64,000 bases of DNA from Streptomyces spectabilis (lineage in GTDB: Bacteria > Actinomycetota > Actinomycetes > Streptomycetales > Streptomycetaceae), in NCBI RefSeq assembly GCF_008704795.1, contig NZ_CP023690.1, positions 7,264,501 to 7,328,500 of the forward strand, read 5' to 3'. The position numbers and the translations under genes were made by a program. Numbering within the stretch: position 1 is the first letter of the stretch; each line of letters opens with the position of its first letter. Positions 34,701 through 43,603 of the stretch are shown here, piece by piece. The notes below the pieces were generated by a model that searched no databases, was not told where the DNA came from, and saw only the letters and a program-made list of their open reading frames with translations.

Positions 34701-35261
34701 GTGACCCTTCCTTCCGCGGCCTCCCCCGAGTACGACACGCAAGCGGGACGGGTGTCCGACGCCGAGCGGGAGCGGGCCCTCGAGGTGCTCAGGGAGGGCG
34801 CGGCGCTCGGCCGCCTCTCGCACGACACGTTCGTCCGCCGCATGGAGCTGGCGCTCACCGCCCGCAAGCGGCAGGAACTGGCCGCCCTCACCGCCGATCT
34901 GCGCACGGAGCACCGCTGGACGCGGCTCGTGCTCTCCACCGTCGGCGCGGTCTCCGGCTTCGGCGTGAAGCTGCGCCGGGCCTGGCAGGCGGAGAAGCTG
35001 CCCAAGCTGCTGCTCCCGGCGCCGGGCGCGTACCCGCTGCGCATCGGCCGGGACCCGGCGAACGGCCTGCGGCTGAGCCACGACACGGTCTCGCGCGTCC
35101 ACGCCGAGCTGATCCACCAGGGCGGCCTGTGGGTCCTGCGCGACCTCGGCTCCACGAACGGCACGACCGTCAACGGCCGCCGGGTGACCGGCGCCGCGGT
35201 CGTCCAGGCCGGGGACCAGGTCTCCTTCGGCCACATGGCGTTCTGCCTCGCGGCGGCCTGA
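34701..35261 (+). CDS. DUF1707 and FHA domain protein
   Basis: A 186-residue cytosolic protein. DUF1707 at about 18-70 (VSDAERERALEVLREGAALGRL) is typical of actinobacteria. The FHA domain at about 110-180 carries RIGR, SRVHAEL and GSTNGT, so it should bind phosphothreonine from a Ser/Thr kinase. A GTG at 34701 was chosen; the ribosome site is weak. It lies between treZ and a carboxypeptidase gene on the opposite strand, so it has its own promoter. It may connect kinase signalling with carbon storage, by position only. Confidence 0.88.
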   Translation: MTLPSAASPEYDTQAGRVSDAERERALEVLREGAALGRLSHDTFVRRMELALTARKRQELAALTADLRTEHRWTRLVLSTVGAVSGFGVKLRRAWQAEKLPKLLLPAPGAYPLRIGRDPANGLRLSHDTVSRVHAELIHQGGLWVLRDLGSTNGTTVNGRRVTGAAVVQAGDQVSFGHMAFCLAAA

Positions 35262-35291
35262 GGACCGCGGCGGGCACCGGGACCCGCCGCG

Positions 35292-36542
35292 TCACGCGTC
35301 CCGTGCGCGCGCGTGCAGGGCCGCCTCCACCGTCGTCCGCGCCTGGTGCTCGACCTGGCGCTCCAGCGGCACCCAGCGGGCCTTGAACCGGTCGGCGAAC
35401 GCCTCGCTCCACTGCGTCACCAGATGGTCGAGACGGGGCGCCGCCCGGTCGTCGGCCTCCCGGAGGACCCGCAGGAGCATCGCGGCGGCCCGCAGCGGAA
35501 GCCGCCGCCCGAAGGCGTCCACACTGCCGATGTACGCCATCGACGTCCCGGCGGGCGGCAGCCGGCCCCAGTCGTCGGCGAGCCCCGGCACCAGGCCGAG
35601 CGCCCACCGGGCCGCCCGCAACAGCGGCCCGTCGGCGCCCGGGAGCCGGGGCAGCGCGTCGCCGAGTACGGCCTCCACCAGGCCCGCGTCGTGCCGGAGC
35701 CGCCGCGCGAAGCCGCGCAGGGCCGCCCGGGGCGCCGGGTGCGCCGCCATGTCGTCCACCATGTCGCTCGCCCACATCGGCACCTCCACGATGGCCGTCA
35801 CGCCGCCGTAGCGGTGCGCGTGGTGCCAGGTGGTGTGCCGGGCGTCCTCCGGCAGGCTCGGATAGGCGGCCGCCGAGCCGGGCCCCGGCAACACGTGTAC
35901 GCCGGGCCCCGACACGGGCCAGCCCGCCGCGTCCGACGCGCCCGTCTCCACCGGAATGCCGAGGCGCGCCGCCGACGCGGCGAACGGCGCGGCGAGCCCG
36001 GGGATGTCCCGGGTCAGCTGCACCCAGCTGCCGCCGAGGTCGGTGCAGTGCAGCGACACCTGCAAATAGGGCCGCAGTTCGTCGATGACGCCCTTGAGGG
36101 CGAGGGTCTCGGGCGGCAGGCGGTCCGGCGGAAGCACGGACGGCGACCACTCGGGCTGCTCGGGTCCCGCCGGGCGGAAGAAGTGCCGGTGGTAGTCCAG
36201 GAGGGTGCGCGGCGCCGGGGTGCGGTGCAGGCTCGCGCCGTCCGGGTCGGCGCACAGCAGGAAGTGCCATGAGGTGTCGGCCCGCAGCGCGGCGTCGCGC
36301 ACCGTCCACTCGGCGAGGGCGAGGAGGGTCGAGCCGCCCGTGGGTTCGTTGGCGTGCGCGCCCGCCACCACGAGCACCGTGCGCGGCCCGTGGCCGACGG
36401 ACAGCAGATGCAGGGGGCGGCCCGCGCGGGAGGCGCCGACCTGGCGCAGCGTGCACAGGTCAGGACGGTGACCCGCCAGCTCCCGGGCGCACACGACGAG
36501 TTCGGGAACACTGGGATAGCGGTTCGCCGCCAGTTGACTCAC
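35292..36542 (-). CDS. M14-family zinc carboxypeptidase
   Basis: About 416 residues. Zinc ligands: HANEP (His and Glu) and the later SLHCTD (His). The catalytic Glu is in AIVEVPMW. The GTG at 36542 gives an N-terminus SQLAANRYPSVPEL typical of the family; a longer frame extends to 36704 but reads as non-coding. No signal peptide, so it acts in the cytosol, unlike secreted digestive carboxypeptidases. The substrate may be a peptidoglycan peptide or another amide. The start is moderately sure. Confidence 0.8.
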   Translation of the reverse strand: MSQLAANRYPSVPELVVCARELAGHRPDLCTLRQVGASRAGRPLHLLSVGHGPRTVLVVAGAHANEPTGGSTLLALAEWTVRDAALRADTSWHFLLCADPDGASLHRTPAPRTLLDYHRHFFRPAGPEQPEWSPSVLPPDRLPPETLALKGVIDELRPYLQVSLHCTDLGGSWVQLTRDIPGLAAPFAASAARLGIPVETGASDAAGWPVSGPGVHVLPGPGSAAAYPSLPEDARHTTWHHAHRYGGVTAIVEVPMWASDMVDDMAAHPAPRAALRGFARRLRHDAGLVEAVLGDALPRLPGADGPLLRAARWALGLVPGLADDWGRLPPAGTSMAYIGSVDAFGRRLPLRAAAMLLRVLREADDRAAPRLDHLVTQWSEAFADRFKARWVPLERQVEHQARTTVEAALHARARDA

Positions 36543-36721
36543 CCCCGCCTGGTCCGCTGACGCAATCCGCAGTACGCCACGCGGCGGTACGCGTGTCAAG
36601 AACCCCGAAGCCGGGCTCCACGGAGCCCACGCCCGGTACACACGGCTCCGCCCGCTCCATCTGTCCCACCCACTAGGCGGTATGCCCCCTTCCGCTCGGC
36701 GCACGCCCCGGGCGCCCGCTG

Positions 36722-39151
36722 TCAGACGCGCTCCAAAAGAGCCACCGGAAGCGGCGTGAGCAGATCACTCACGCGCGTGCACCCGGCGAACTCACGCCCC
36801 GGGGTGAGCAGATCGGCCCACGCCCCCCGCGGCAGCGCGAGCGCGGTGTCCCGCCAGCCGCCCGCGTCCGCGAGGCGCAGCGAGAGCCGCGTCACGGCCA
36901 CCACCACGCCGCCGGAGCGGCAGTAGGCCACGCAGTGCGCCGCGCCGGGCCCGGTCGCCGTCAGCGGCTCGTACGTGCCCCCGCCGCCGAACAGGCCGGG
37001 CCGCCGCGCGCGCAGCCGCAGCGCCGCCGCGGTGAGGGCGAGCTTCTCGTCCGACAGGTCCCAGGAGTCCCGGCGCGCGTCGAGCCCCTCGAGCAGGCCC
37101 GTCTCGAAGGCGGCGGGGCGGCGGTTGTCGGGGTCCACCAGGGCGTGGAAGGCGCGCTCGGTGCCCTGGTAGAGATCGGGCACCCCCGGCATCGTCAGAT
37201 GCAGCAGCGTGGCGCTGAGGACGTTCACGCGCGCGTGCGGGGCGAGTTCGGCCGCGAAGGCGGCGACCGTGTCCAGCGGCGGCCCGCACGGGCCCGCCGT
37301 CAGGAACGCCGTCACGGCCCCTTCGTAGCCCTCGTCGCGCTCCGTCCAGCTCGTGTGCAGGCCCGCCTCCCGCACGTGCTTCAGGAGGGCCTCCTGAAGC
37401 CGCCTTCCGTAGCCGTCCCGGCCGCCGCGCGCGGCCGGGGCGAAGCCCACCGCCGTCTGCCAGGCCGCCCAGGCCAGCTGCGGGTCGGGCGCCCGGGTGC
37501 CCTCCGCGCGCGCGGTCTGCCGCGTCACCTCGGCGAGCAGCGCGTCCCACCGCCCGGGGGCCTGCGTGAGGACGCTGATGCCCGCCCGCACCTCGGCGCT
37601 GCGCTTGGTGTCGTGGGTCGTCAGGACCGTGCCCGAGTACGGCCAGTCGCGCCGCATGCGCGCGCAGTACGCGTGGAACTCCGCCACGTCGAGCGCGGGC
37701 CGTCCCGGCTCGCCGCCCACCTCGGTCGCCGACAGGAGCGGCACGTGCCGGTAGAACGCCGTGTCCTCCACGGACTTGGCCCGCAGCGCCGCCGCCGTCT
37801 GCGCGAACCGCGCCCGGAACGCCGCGCACCGCTCGCTGTCCCCGCGCCTGCCGAGCGCCAGGTCCCGCACCGCGTCGACGGCCTCGGCCTCCTCCGCCAC
37901 CGCGAACGCCCGCCGGGCCTCGGCGGCCGCGCCCGCCGTCAGGACCGTCGCGGGCTCTGCGCCACCGGCCGCGTACGGACGGTAGACCTCAAGGCGCACG
38001 AGGAGTTCCCGCAGCGCCGTCCGCAGCGCCCACGGGGCGTGGTCCCGCAGCCCGGGCTCCGCCGCGCACAGCGCGTCCGCCTCCCGCGTGAGCCGCTCCA
38101 CCTCGGCGGCCAGCTCCCGCGTGACGACCTTGTACGCGGCCCGCCGCACGGTCGCGGCCCAGTCGCCGCCGCGGTCGGCGGGCGGCGCGGCGAACCGCCG
38201 GTAGCCGCTGCCCAGTTCGCGCGCGCCCGCCGCGTCCGTGAGCACCCCGTCGACGTGCCGCAGCGCGTCGTATCCGGTGGTGCCCGCCACCGGCCAGGCC
38301 GCGGGCAGGCGCTCGCCGTCGGCCAGGATCTTCTCCACGACCGTCCAGCGCCCGCCCGTCGCCTCGTGCAGCCGCTGGAGGTACGCCCCCGGGTCCGCGA
38401 GCCCGTCCGGATGGTCGACGCGCAGGCCGTCGACGACGCCCTCGCCGAGCAGCCCGAGGACCGTGGCGTGCGTCGCGTCGAACACCTCCGGGTCCTCGAC
38501 CCGTACGGCGATCAGGTCCGAGATGGTGAAGAAGCGCCGGTAGTTGAGCTCGGTACGGGCGAGCCGCCACCAGCCGAGCCGGTACCACTGCGCGTCGAGC
38601 AGCCGCGGCAGCGGCAGCCTCTCGGTGCCCGTGCGCAACGGGAACACCCGGTCGTGGTAGCGCAGCACCCCGCCGTCGACGCGCAGGTGCGCGAGGTCCC
38701 CGCCGAGCCGGCGGGCGAGGACGGGCAGCAGCAGCTTGCCGCCGCCCGCCGCCCAGTCGACGTCGAACCAGCGCGCGTACGGCGAGGCGGGCCCGTCGCG
38801 AAGGACCTCCCACAGCGCGCGGTTGTGCAGCGGGTCGGCCGCCATGTGGTTCGGCACGATGTCCACGACCAGGCCGAGCCCGGACGCCCGCGCCGCCCGC
38901 GCGAGCGCCCGAAGGCCCGCCTCGCCGCCCAGCTCGCCCCGCACGCGCGCGTGGTCCACGACGTCGTAGCCGTGCGCGGAGCCGGGCACCGCCTCCAGGA
39001 CCGGCGACAGATGCAGGTGCGAGACCCCGAGGGCGGCCAGATAGGGCACCGCCGCCTCGGCCGCCGCGAACGGGAACTCCGGACACAGCTGCAGCCGGTA
39101 CGTGGCGGTGGGCGGCTGCGGGACATCGGGCGCGGGGCGCGGAGACGTCAT
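36722..39151 (-). CDS. treY: Maltooligosyl trehalose synthase
   Basis: An 809-residue GH13 enzyme that turns the reducing end of maltodextrins into an alpha,alpha-1,1-linked trehalose unit. Typical parts are TYRLQLCPEFPF at the N-terminus, DIVPNHMA, DGLRVDHPDGLADP (nucleophile region), VVEKIL (acid/base) and VPDLYQG near the C-terminus. The length matches the family (about 760-830). The product is the substrate of TreZ. It is divergent from an MFS gene across 81 bp. Confidence 0.96.
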   Translation of the reverse strand: MTSPRPAPDVPQPPTATYRLQLCPEFPFAAAEAAVPYLAALGVSHLHLSPVLEAVPGSAHGYDVVDHARVRGELGGEAGLRALARAARASGLGLVVDIVPNHMAADPLHNRALWEVLRDGPASPYARWFDVDWAAGGGKLLLPVLARRLGGDLAHLRVDGGVLRYHDRVFPLRTGTERLPLPRLLDAQWYRLGWWRLARTELNYRRFFTISDLIAVRVEDPEVFDATHATVLGLLGEGVVDGLRVDHPDGLADPGAYLQRLHEATGGRWTVVEKILADGERLPAAWPVAGTTGYDALRHVDGVLTDAAGARELGSGYRRFAAPPADRGGDWAATVRRAAYKVVTRELAAEVERLTREADALCAAEPGLRDHAPWALRTALRELLVRLEVYRPYAAGGAEPATVLTAGAAAEARRAFAVAEEAEAVDAVRDLALGRRGDSERCAAFRARFAQTAAALRAKSVEDTAFYRHVPLLSATEVGGEPGRPALDVAEFHAYCARMRRDWPYSGTVLTTHDTKRSAEVRAGISVLTQAPGRWDALLAEVTRQTARAEGTRAPDPQLAWAAWQTAVGFAPAARGGRDGYGRRLQEALLKHVREAGLHTSWTERDEGYEGAVTAFLTAGPCGPPLDTVAAFAAELAPHARVNVLSATLLHLTMPGVPDLYQGTERAFHALVDPDNRRPAAFETGLLEGLDARRDSWDLSDEKLALTAAALRLRARRPGLFGGGGTYEPLTATGPGAAHCVAYCRSGGVVVAVTRLSLRLADAGGWRDTALALPRGAWADLLTPGREFAGCTRVSDLLTPLPVALLERV

Positions 39152-39232
39152 GCGAACCTACGTACCCGCATGGGCGGCTTTCGTGCCTTCGGCGCATGCG
39201 CGGGTTCGCAGGAGCGTCGATAGCGTCCGACG

Positions 39233-40507
39233 GTGACTGAGAAGGGGCGGTGCGAGCGGCGGTACGGGCGGGACGCGCGGCGCGGCTGGGTCCCGCGCAC
39301 GGCCGACACCTACCGGGACGTGCTCGCGATCACGGGGGCGGCCCTTCCGGTGCTCTCGTTCCTGGGGCGGCTGCCCGTCGCCGTGATCCAGTTCGGCAGC
39401 GTGCTCCTGGTGGCCGGGACCAGCGGGTCGCTCGCCACCGGGGGAGCCGTCGCCTGCGCCCTCGCGCTCGGGCAGGTGACCGCGGGGCCGTTCGTCGGGC
39501 GGCTCGCCGACCGGCGCGGGCAGCGGCCGGTCGTCCTCGCCTTCGCCGCGCTCAACGCCGTCGCCGTCGCCGCCTGCGCGGTCGGCGCCCTGCTGCGGCC
39601 GCCCACGCCCGTCCTGCTGGTCCTCGCGGTCCTGGCGGGCGCGAGCGTGCCCGGGATCGGCCCGCTGGCCCGCGCCCGCGTGGTGGCGCTGCTGCGCCGC
39701 GGGGACGCCCCGCCGGGGCTCGTCGACGCCGCGCTGTCCCTGGAGTCCACGATGGACGAGCTGTCCTTCGTGCTCGGGCCCGCCCTGGTCGGCCTCGCCG
39801 CGGTCGCGGGCCACCCGGCGTACGCGTTCGCCGTCGCGGCCCTCCTGGTGGCCGTCTGCGGCACCGGCTTCGCGCTGCACCCGACGGCGCGGGCGGTCGC
39901 CCCGGCCGCCGTCCCCCACCGGCGGGAGGCGGCCTTCGCGCTCCCGCGCACGGTGTACGTCGTCCGCGTCGGGCTCGTCTTCCTCGGCGTGCTGCTCGGC
40001 GCCTGCGGGGCCGGGATCGCGGCGCTCACCGAGGAGTTGGGCGCACCGGGCCACGCGGGCCTCGTCTATGCCGCGATGGGCGTCATGAGCGCCGTCGCGG
40101 GCCTGTCCATGGCCGCGCTGCCGGACCGCTTCGGGCTGCGCGGCCGCTGGCGCGCCGCCACGGCGGCCGCCGCGCTCCTGTCGCTGCCGCTGGTGTGGAC
40201 GCACAGCCACCCGGCCCTGTACGCCGTCGTGACGGTCTTCGGCGCCGTCTACGCGCCGAACCTCGTCACCGGCTTCGCGCTGACCGAGCGAGCCGTGCCC
40301 CGGCCGCGGCTCGCCGAGGGCATGACGTGGGCGGCGAGCGCCTTCGTCGGCGGCCAGGCGGTCACGCTCGCCGTGGCCGGACGGCTCGCCGAATCCCACG
40401 GCGCGGGCGCCGCGTTCGCGCTCGGCAGCGCGGCCGCCGCGGTGGCCTTCGCCATCGCCGTGGCGGCGCGCCCGGGGGCGCCTACGCCGGACGCTGCAGC
40501 ACCGTGA
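39233..40507 (+). CDS. MFS transporter
   Basis: A 424-residue integral membrane protein with about 12 hydrophobic segments and the MFS loop-2/3 motif GRLADRRGQRPV. The GTG at 39233 begins a basic cytoplasmic N-terminus. It ends within the 3' end of glgX by a 26-bp convergent overlap. Drug/proton antiport or sugar export are both possible; position among trehalose genes hints at carbohydrate, weakly. Confidence 0.88.
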   Translation: MTEKGRCERRYGRDARRGWVPRTADTYRDVLAITGAALPVLSFLGRLPVAVIQFGSVLLVAGTSGSLATGGAVACALALGQVTAGPFVGRLADRRGQRPVVLAFAALNAVAVAACAVGALLRPPTPVLLVLAVLAGASVPGIGPLARARVVALLRRGDAPPGLVDAALSLESTMDELSFVLGPALVGLAAVAGHPAYAFAVAALLVAVCGTGFALHPTARAVAPAAVPHRREAAFALPRTVYVVRVGLVFLGVLLGACGAGIAALTEELGAPGHAGLVYAAMGVMSAVAGLSMAALPDRFGLRGRWRAATAAAALLSLPLVWTHSHPALYAVVTVFGAVYAPNLVTGFALTERAVPRPRLAEGMTWAASAFVGGQAVTLAVAGRLAESHGAGAAFALGSAAAAVAFAIAVAARPGAPTPDAAAP

Positions 40508-42593
40508 GGCTCCGGTCGGTCAGCGTCACGCGCTCACCCGCCCGCACCTTGGCCCCGGTCCCCGGCGGCACGCCGTCCTCACGCGCCGTGTCGACCACCA
40601 CCTGCCACTGCTGGCCCTGATTCACCGGCACCACGAACTCCAGCGGGTCTGGGGACGCGTTGAACATCAGCAGGAACGAGTCGTCGGTGATCCGCTCGCC
40701 GCGCGGCCCCGGCTCGGAGATCGCGTTGCCGTTGAGGAACACCGTCAGGGCACGGGCCTGGGCCGCGTCCCAGTCCTCCTGGATCATCTCCTCGCCCTCC
40801 GGCGTGAACCAGGAGATGTCCGACAGCTCGTCGTGGGTCCCCTCGACCGGACGGCCGTGGAAAAACCGGCGCCTGCGGAACACCGGATGGTCGCGCCGGA
40901 GCCACGCCATCGCGCGCGTGAACTCCAGGAGGGTGCTCTCGCCGTCCGGCCAGCGCACCCAGGCGACCTCGTTGTCCTGGCAGTACGCGTTGTTGTTGCC
41001 GCCCTGGGTGCGGGCGAACTCGTCGCCGTGGCTGAGCATCGGCACGCCCTGGGACAGCATCAGGGTGGCGAGGAAGTTCCGCAGCTGCCGGGCGCGCAGC
41101 GCGAGGACGTCCGGGTCGTCCGTGTCGCCCTCGACACCGCAGTTCCAGGAGCGGTTGTGGCTCTCCCCGTCCTGGTTGTCCTCGCCGTTGGCGTCGTTGT
41201 GCTTCTCGTTGTACGCCACCAGGTCGTGCAGGGTGAAGCCGTCGTGGCAGGTCACGAAGTTGATCGAGGCGAGCGGGCGGCGGCCGTCGCCCTGGTACAG
41301 GTCCGACGAGCCGGTGAGCCGCGAGGCGAACTCCGCGAGGGTGCGCGGCTCGCCGCGCCACAGGTCCCGCACGGTGTCGCGGTACTTGCCGTTCCACTCC
41401 GTCCACAGCGGCGGGAAGTTGCCCACCTGATAGCCGCCCTCGCCGACGTCCCAGGGCTCGGCGATCAGCTTCACCTGGCTGACCACCGGGTCCTGCTGGA
41501 CCAGGTCGAAGAACGAGGAGAGCCGGTCCACCTCGTGGAACTGGCGCGCGAGCGTCGCCGCGAGGTCGAAGCGGAAGCCGTCCACGTGCATCTCGGTGAC
41601 CCAGTACCGCAGCGAGTCCATGATCAGCTGGAGCACGTGCGGATTGCGCATCAGCAGTGAGTTGCCGGTGCCCGTGGTGTCCATGTAGTACCCCGGGTCG
41701 TCCTCCACGAGGCGGTAGTACGAGGCGTTGTCGAGGCCCCGGAAGGACAGCGTCGGGCCCAGGTGGTTGCCTTCCGCCGTGTGGTTGTAGACCACGTCCA
41801 GGATGACCTCGATGCCCGCCTCGTGCAGCGCGCGGACCGCCGACTTGAACTCCAGGACCTGCTCGCCCCGGTCGCCCCAGGAGGCGTACGCGTTGTGCGG
41901 GGCGAAGAAGCCGATCGTGTTGTAGCCCCAGTAGTTGTTCAGGTCCATGTCGACGAGGCGGTGGTCGTTCACGAACTGGTGGACCGGCATCAGCTCCAGG
42001 GTGGTCACGCCGAGCCGCGTCAGGTGCTCGATGACCGCCGGGTGCGCGAGGGCCGCGTAGGTGCCGCGCAGCTCGTCCGGCAGCTCCGGGTGCAGCATCG
42101 TCAGGCCCTTCACATGGGCCTCGTAGATCACGGTCTCGTTGTACGGCGTGCGCGGCGGGCGGTCGTCGCCCCAGTCGAAGTACGGGTTGACCACCACCGA
42201 GGCCATCATGTGCGGCGCGGAGTCCAGGTCGTTGCGCTTGTCCGGGGCGCCGAAGCGGTAGCCGTACACCTCCTCGCCCCAGTCCACCGCGCCGCCCACC
42301 GCGAGCGCGTACGGGTCAAGGAGGAGCTTCGCCGAATTGCAGCGCTGCCCGCGCGCGGGCTCGTAGGGGCCGTGCACGCGGAAGCCGTACCGCTGGCCCG
42401 GCATGACGCCGGGCAGGTACGCGTGCCGCACGAAGCCGTCGGACTCGCGGAGCTCCACCGCCGTTTCCGATCCGTCGTCGTGCAGCAAGCACAGTTCGAC
42501 GCGATCTGCGGCCTCCGAGAAGACCGCGAAGTTCGTACCGGCACCGTCGTACGCGGCGCCGAGGGGATACGCCTGCCCAGGCCAGACCTGCAT
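40482..42593 (-). CDS. glgX: Glycogen debranching enzyme
   Basis: A 703-residue GH13 isoamylase-type enzyme that hydrolyses alpha-1,6 branches left on limit dextrins. N-terminal CBM48 (VWPGQAYPLGAAYDG), then DVVYNHTAEGN, GFRFDLAATL (nucleophile Asp), LIAEPWDVGEGGYQVGNFP (acid/base) and FVTCHDGFTLHDLV. The ATG at 42593 begins MQVWPGQAYPLG as in characterised homologues, with a GGAAGAG site upstream. It would supply linear maltodextrin to TreY. Confidence 0.95.
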   Translation of the reverse strand: MQVWPGQAYPLGAAYDGAGTNFAVFSEAADRVELCLLHDDGSETAVELRESDGFVRHAYLPGVMPGQRYGFRVHGPYEPARGQRCNSAKLLLDPYALAVGGAVDWGEEVYGYRFGAPDKRNDLDSAPHMMASVVVNPYFDWGDDRPPRTPYNETVIYEAHVKGLTMLHPELPDELRGTYAALAHPAVIEHLTRLGVTTLELMPVHQFVNDHRLVDMDLNNYWGYNTIGFFAPHNAYASWGDRGEQVLEFKSAVRALHEAGIEVILDVVYNHTAEGNHLGPTLSFRGLDNASYYRLVEDDPGYYMDTTGTGNSLLMRNPHVLQLIMDSLRYWVTEMHVDGFRFDLAATLARQFHEVDRLSSFFDLVQQDPVVSQVKLIAEPWDVGEGGYQVGNFPPLWTEWNGKYRDTVRDLWRGEPRTLAEFASRLTGSSDLYQGDGRRPLASINFVTCHDGFTLHDLVAYNEKHNDANGEDNQDGESHNRSWNCGVEGDTDDPDVLALRARQLRNFLATLMLSQGVPMLSHGDEFARTQGGNNNAYCQDNEVAWVRWPDGESTLLEFTRAMAWLRRDHPVFRRRRFFHGRPVEGTHDELSDISWFTPEGEEMIQEDWDAAQARALTVFLNGNAISEPGPRGERITDDSFLLMFNASPDPLEFVVPVNQGQQWQVVVDTAREDGVPPGTGAKVRAGERVTLTDRSLTVLQRPA

Positions 42594-42711
42594 GTCGTCG
42601 ACTCTTCCACGCTCGTCACTCCCGTGGGGGCTGCCTTGGCCAGAGTGTGCTCGAAAGTGGGGCAACCACAAAGGAGTTGAGTCCGTCTAACCGACTGACC
42701 ACATACTCGAC

Positions 42712-43548
42712 ATGCCCATGAATTGGGCCCATCAGGGGAGATTGGGGGAGGATGTGCGCAAGCTAGTCAGACGCCATCTCGGGAAGGTCGTGGCGGGGGG
42801 TGCCCTCGCCGTGGCGGCCAGCGCGGCGCTGGTGGCCGTCACACTGCCCGACCAGGCGGGGGCGGGGGAGTCCGACCGCAGCACGGCGGCGGGCTCCTCG
42901 CGCCAGGACGCCGTAGCACCCGACGGCCGGGTGCAGGCCGCGCCCGACGAGGGCTCCGAGGGGGTCGGCAGCGACCCGCTGACCGACGCGGAGACCGAGC
43001 GGGCCCAGAAGATAGCCCTGGACAGCAACGGCCTGCGCTCCAGCGCACGGGACGTGGAGGGCGACCGGGGGCCGCAGCGCCTGTCCACGAACCTCGCGGA
43101 GAACGAGCCGGGGGCGACCGGGGACGACGCCGAGCGCCGCGCCGAGATCGTCTACTACGACTACAAGAAGGACGCCGTCGTCGCGAAGACGGTGAACCTG
43201 AAGACCGGCAAGGTCGAGTCGACCAACACGGCCCAGAACGTCCAGCCGCCGCCCAGCGAGGAGGAGCTGACCGAGGCCGCGCAGCTGCTGATCGCCGACG
43301 ACCACGGCAAGGGCCTGCGGGACGACTACAAGAAGGCCACGGGCAAGAAGCTCGACGGCCCCGGGGACCTGGACCTGAGCGGCTTCGTCTTCCGCAAGGA
43401 GACCCTCGCCGGCGTCCCCTCCGACCTCCAGGACTGCGGCAAGCACCGCTGCATCCAGGTCGTGGCCAAGGTCAAGAACGGGCCGTGGATCGACACCCGG
43501 GCCTTCATCGTCGACCTCAGCGACCGCCACGTGGGCCGGCTCCGCTGA
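42712..43548 (+). CDS. Secreted copper amine oxidase N2/N3-domain subunit
   Basis: A protein of about 278 residues with a basic N-terminus, a hydrophobic export segment (about 26-45) and a mature part. The mature part matches by eye the two N-terminal cystatin-like domains of copper amine oxidases: VYYDYKKDAVV, then VNLKTGKVESTN, then NVQPPPSEEELTEAAQLLIAD. In most species these domains are fused to the catalytic domain, which here is the next gene. Such proteins are annotated as tyramine oxidase subunit B in Streptomyces, from memory. The start is unclear: ATG 42712 or 42718 lacks a close ribosome site, and GTG 42754 has a G-rich stretch too near. Confidence 0.78.
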   Translation: MPMNWAHQGRLGEDVRKLVRRHLGKVVAGGALAVAASAALVAVTLPDQAGAGESDRSTAAGSSRQDAVAPDGRVQAAPDEGSEGVGSDPLTDAETERAQKIALDSNGLRSSARDVEGDRGPQRLSTNLAENEPGATGDDAERRAEIVYYDYKKDAVVAKTVNLKTGKVESTNTAQNVQPPPSEEELTEAAQLLIADDHGKGLRDDYKKATGKKLDGPGDLDLSGFVFRKETLAGVPSDLQDCGKHRCIQVVAKVKNGPWIDTRAFIVDLSDRHVGRLR

Positions 43549-43603
43549 CCGCCCGCGCAGGGCATCCACACGTCTCCCTCCTCACTGAAGGAGCCTCTTC
43601 CGC

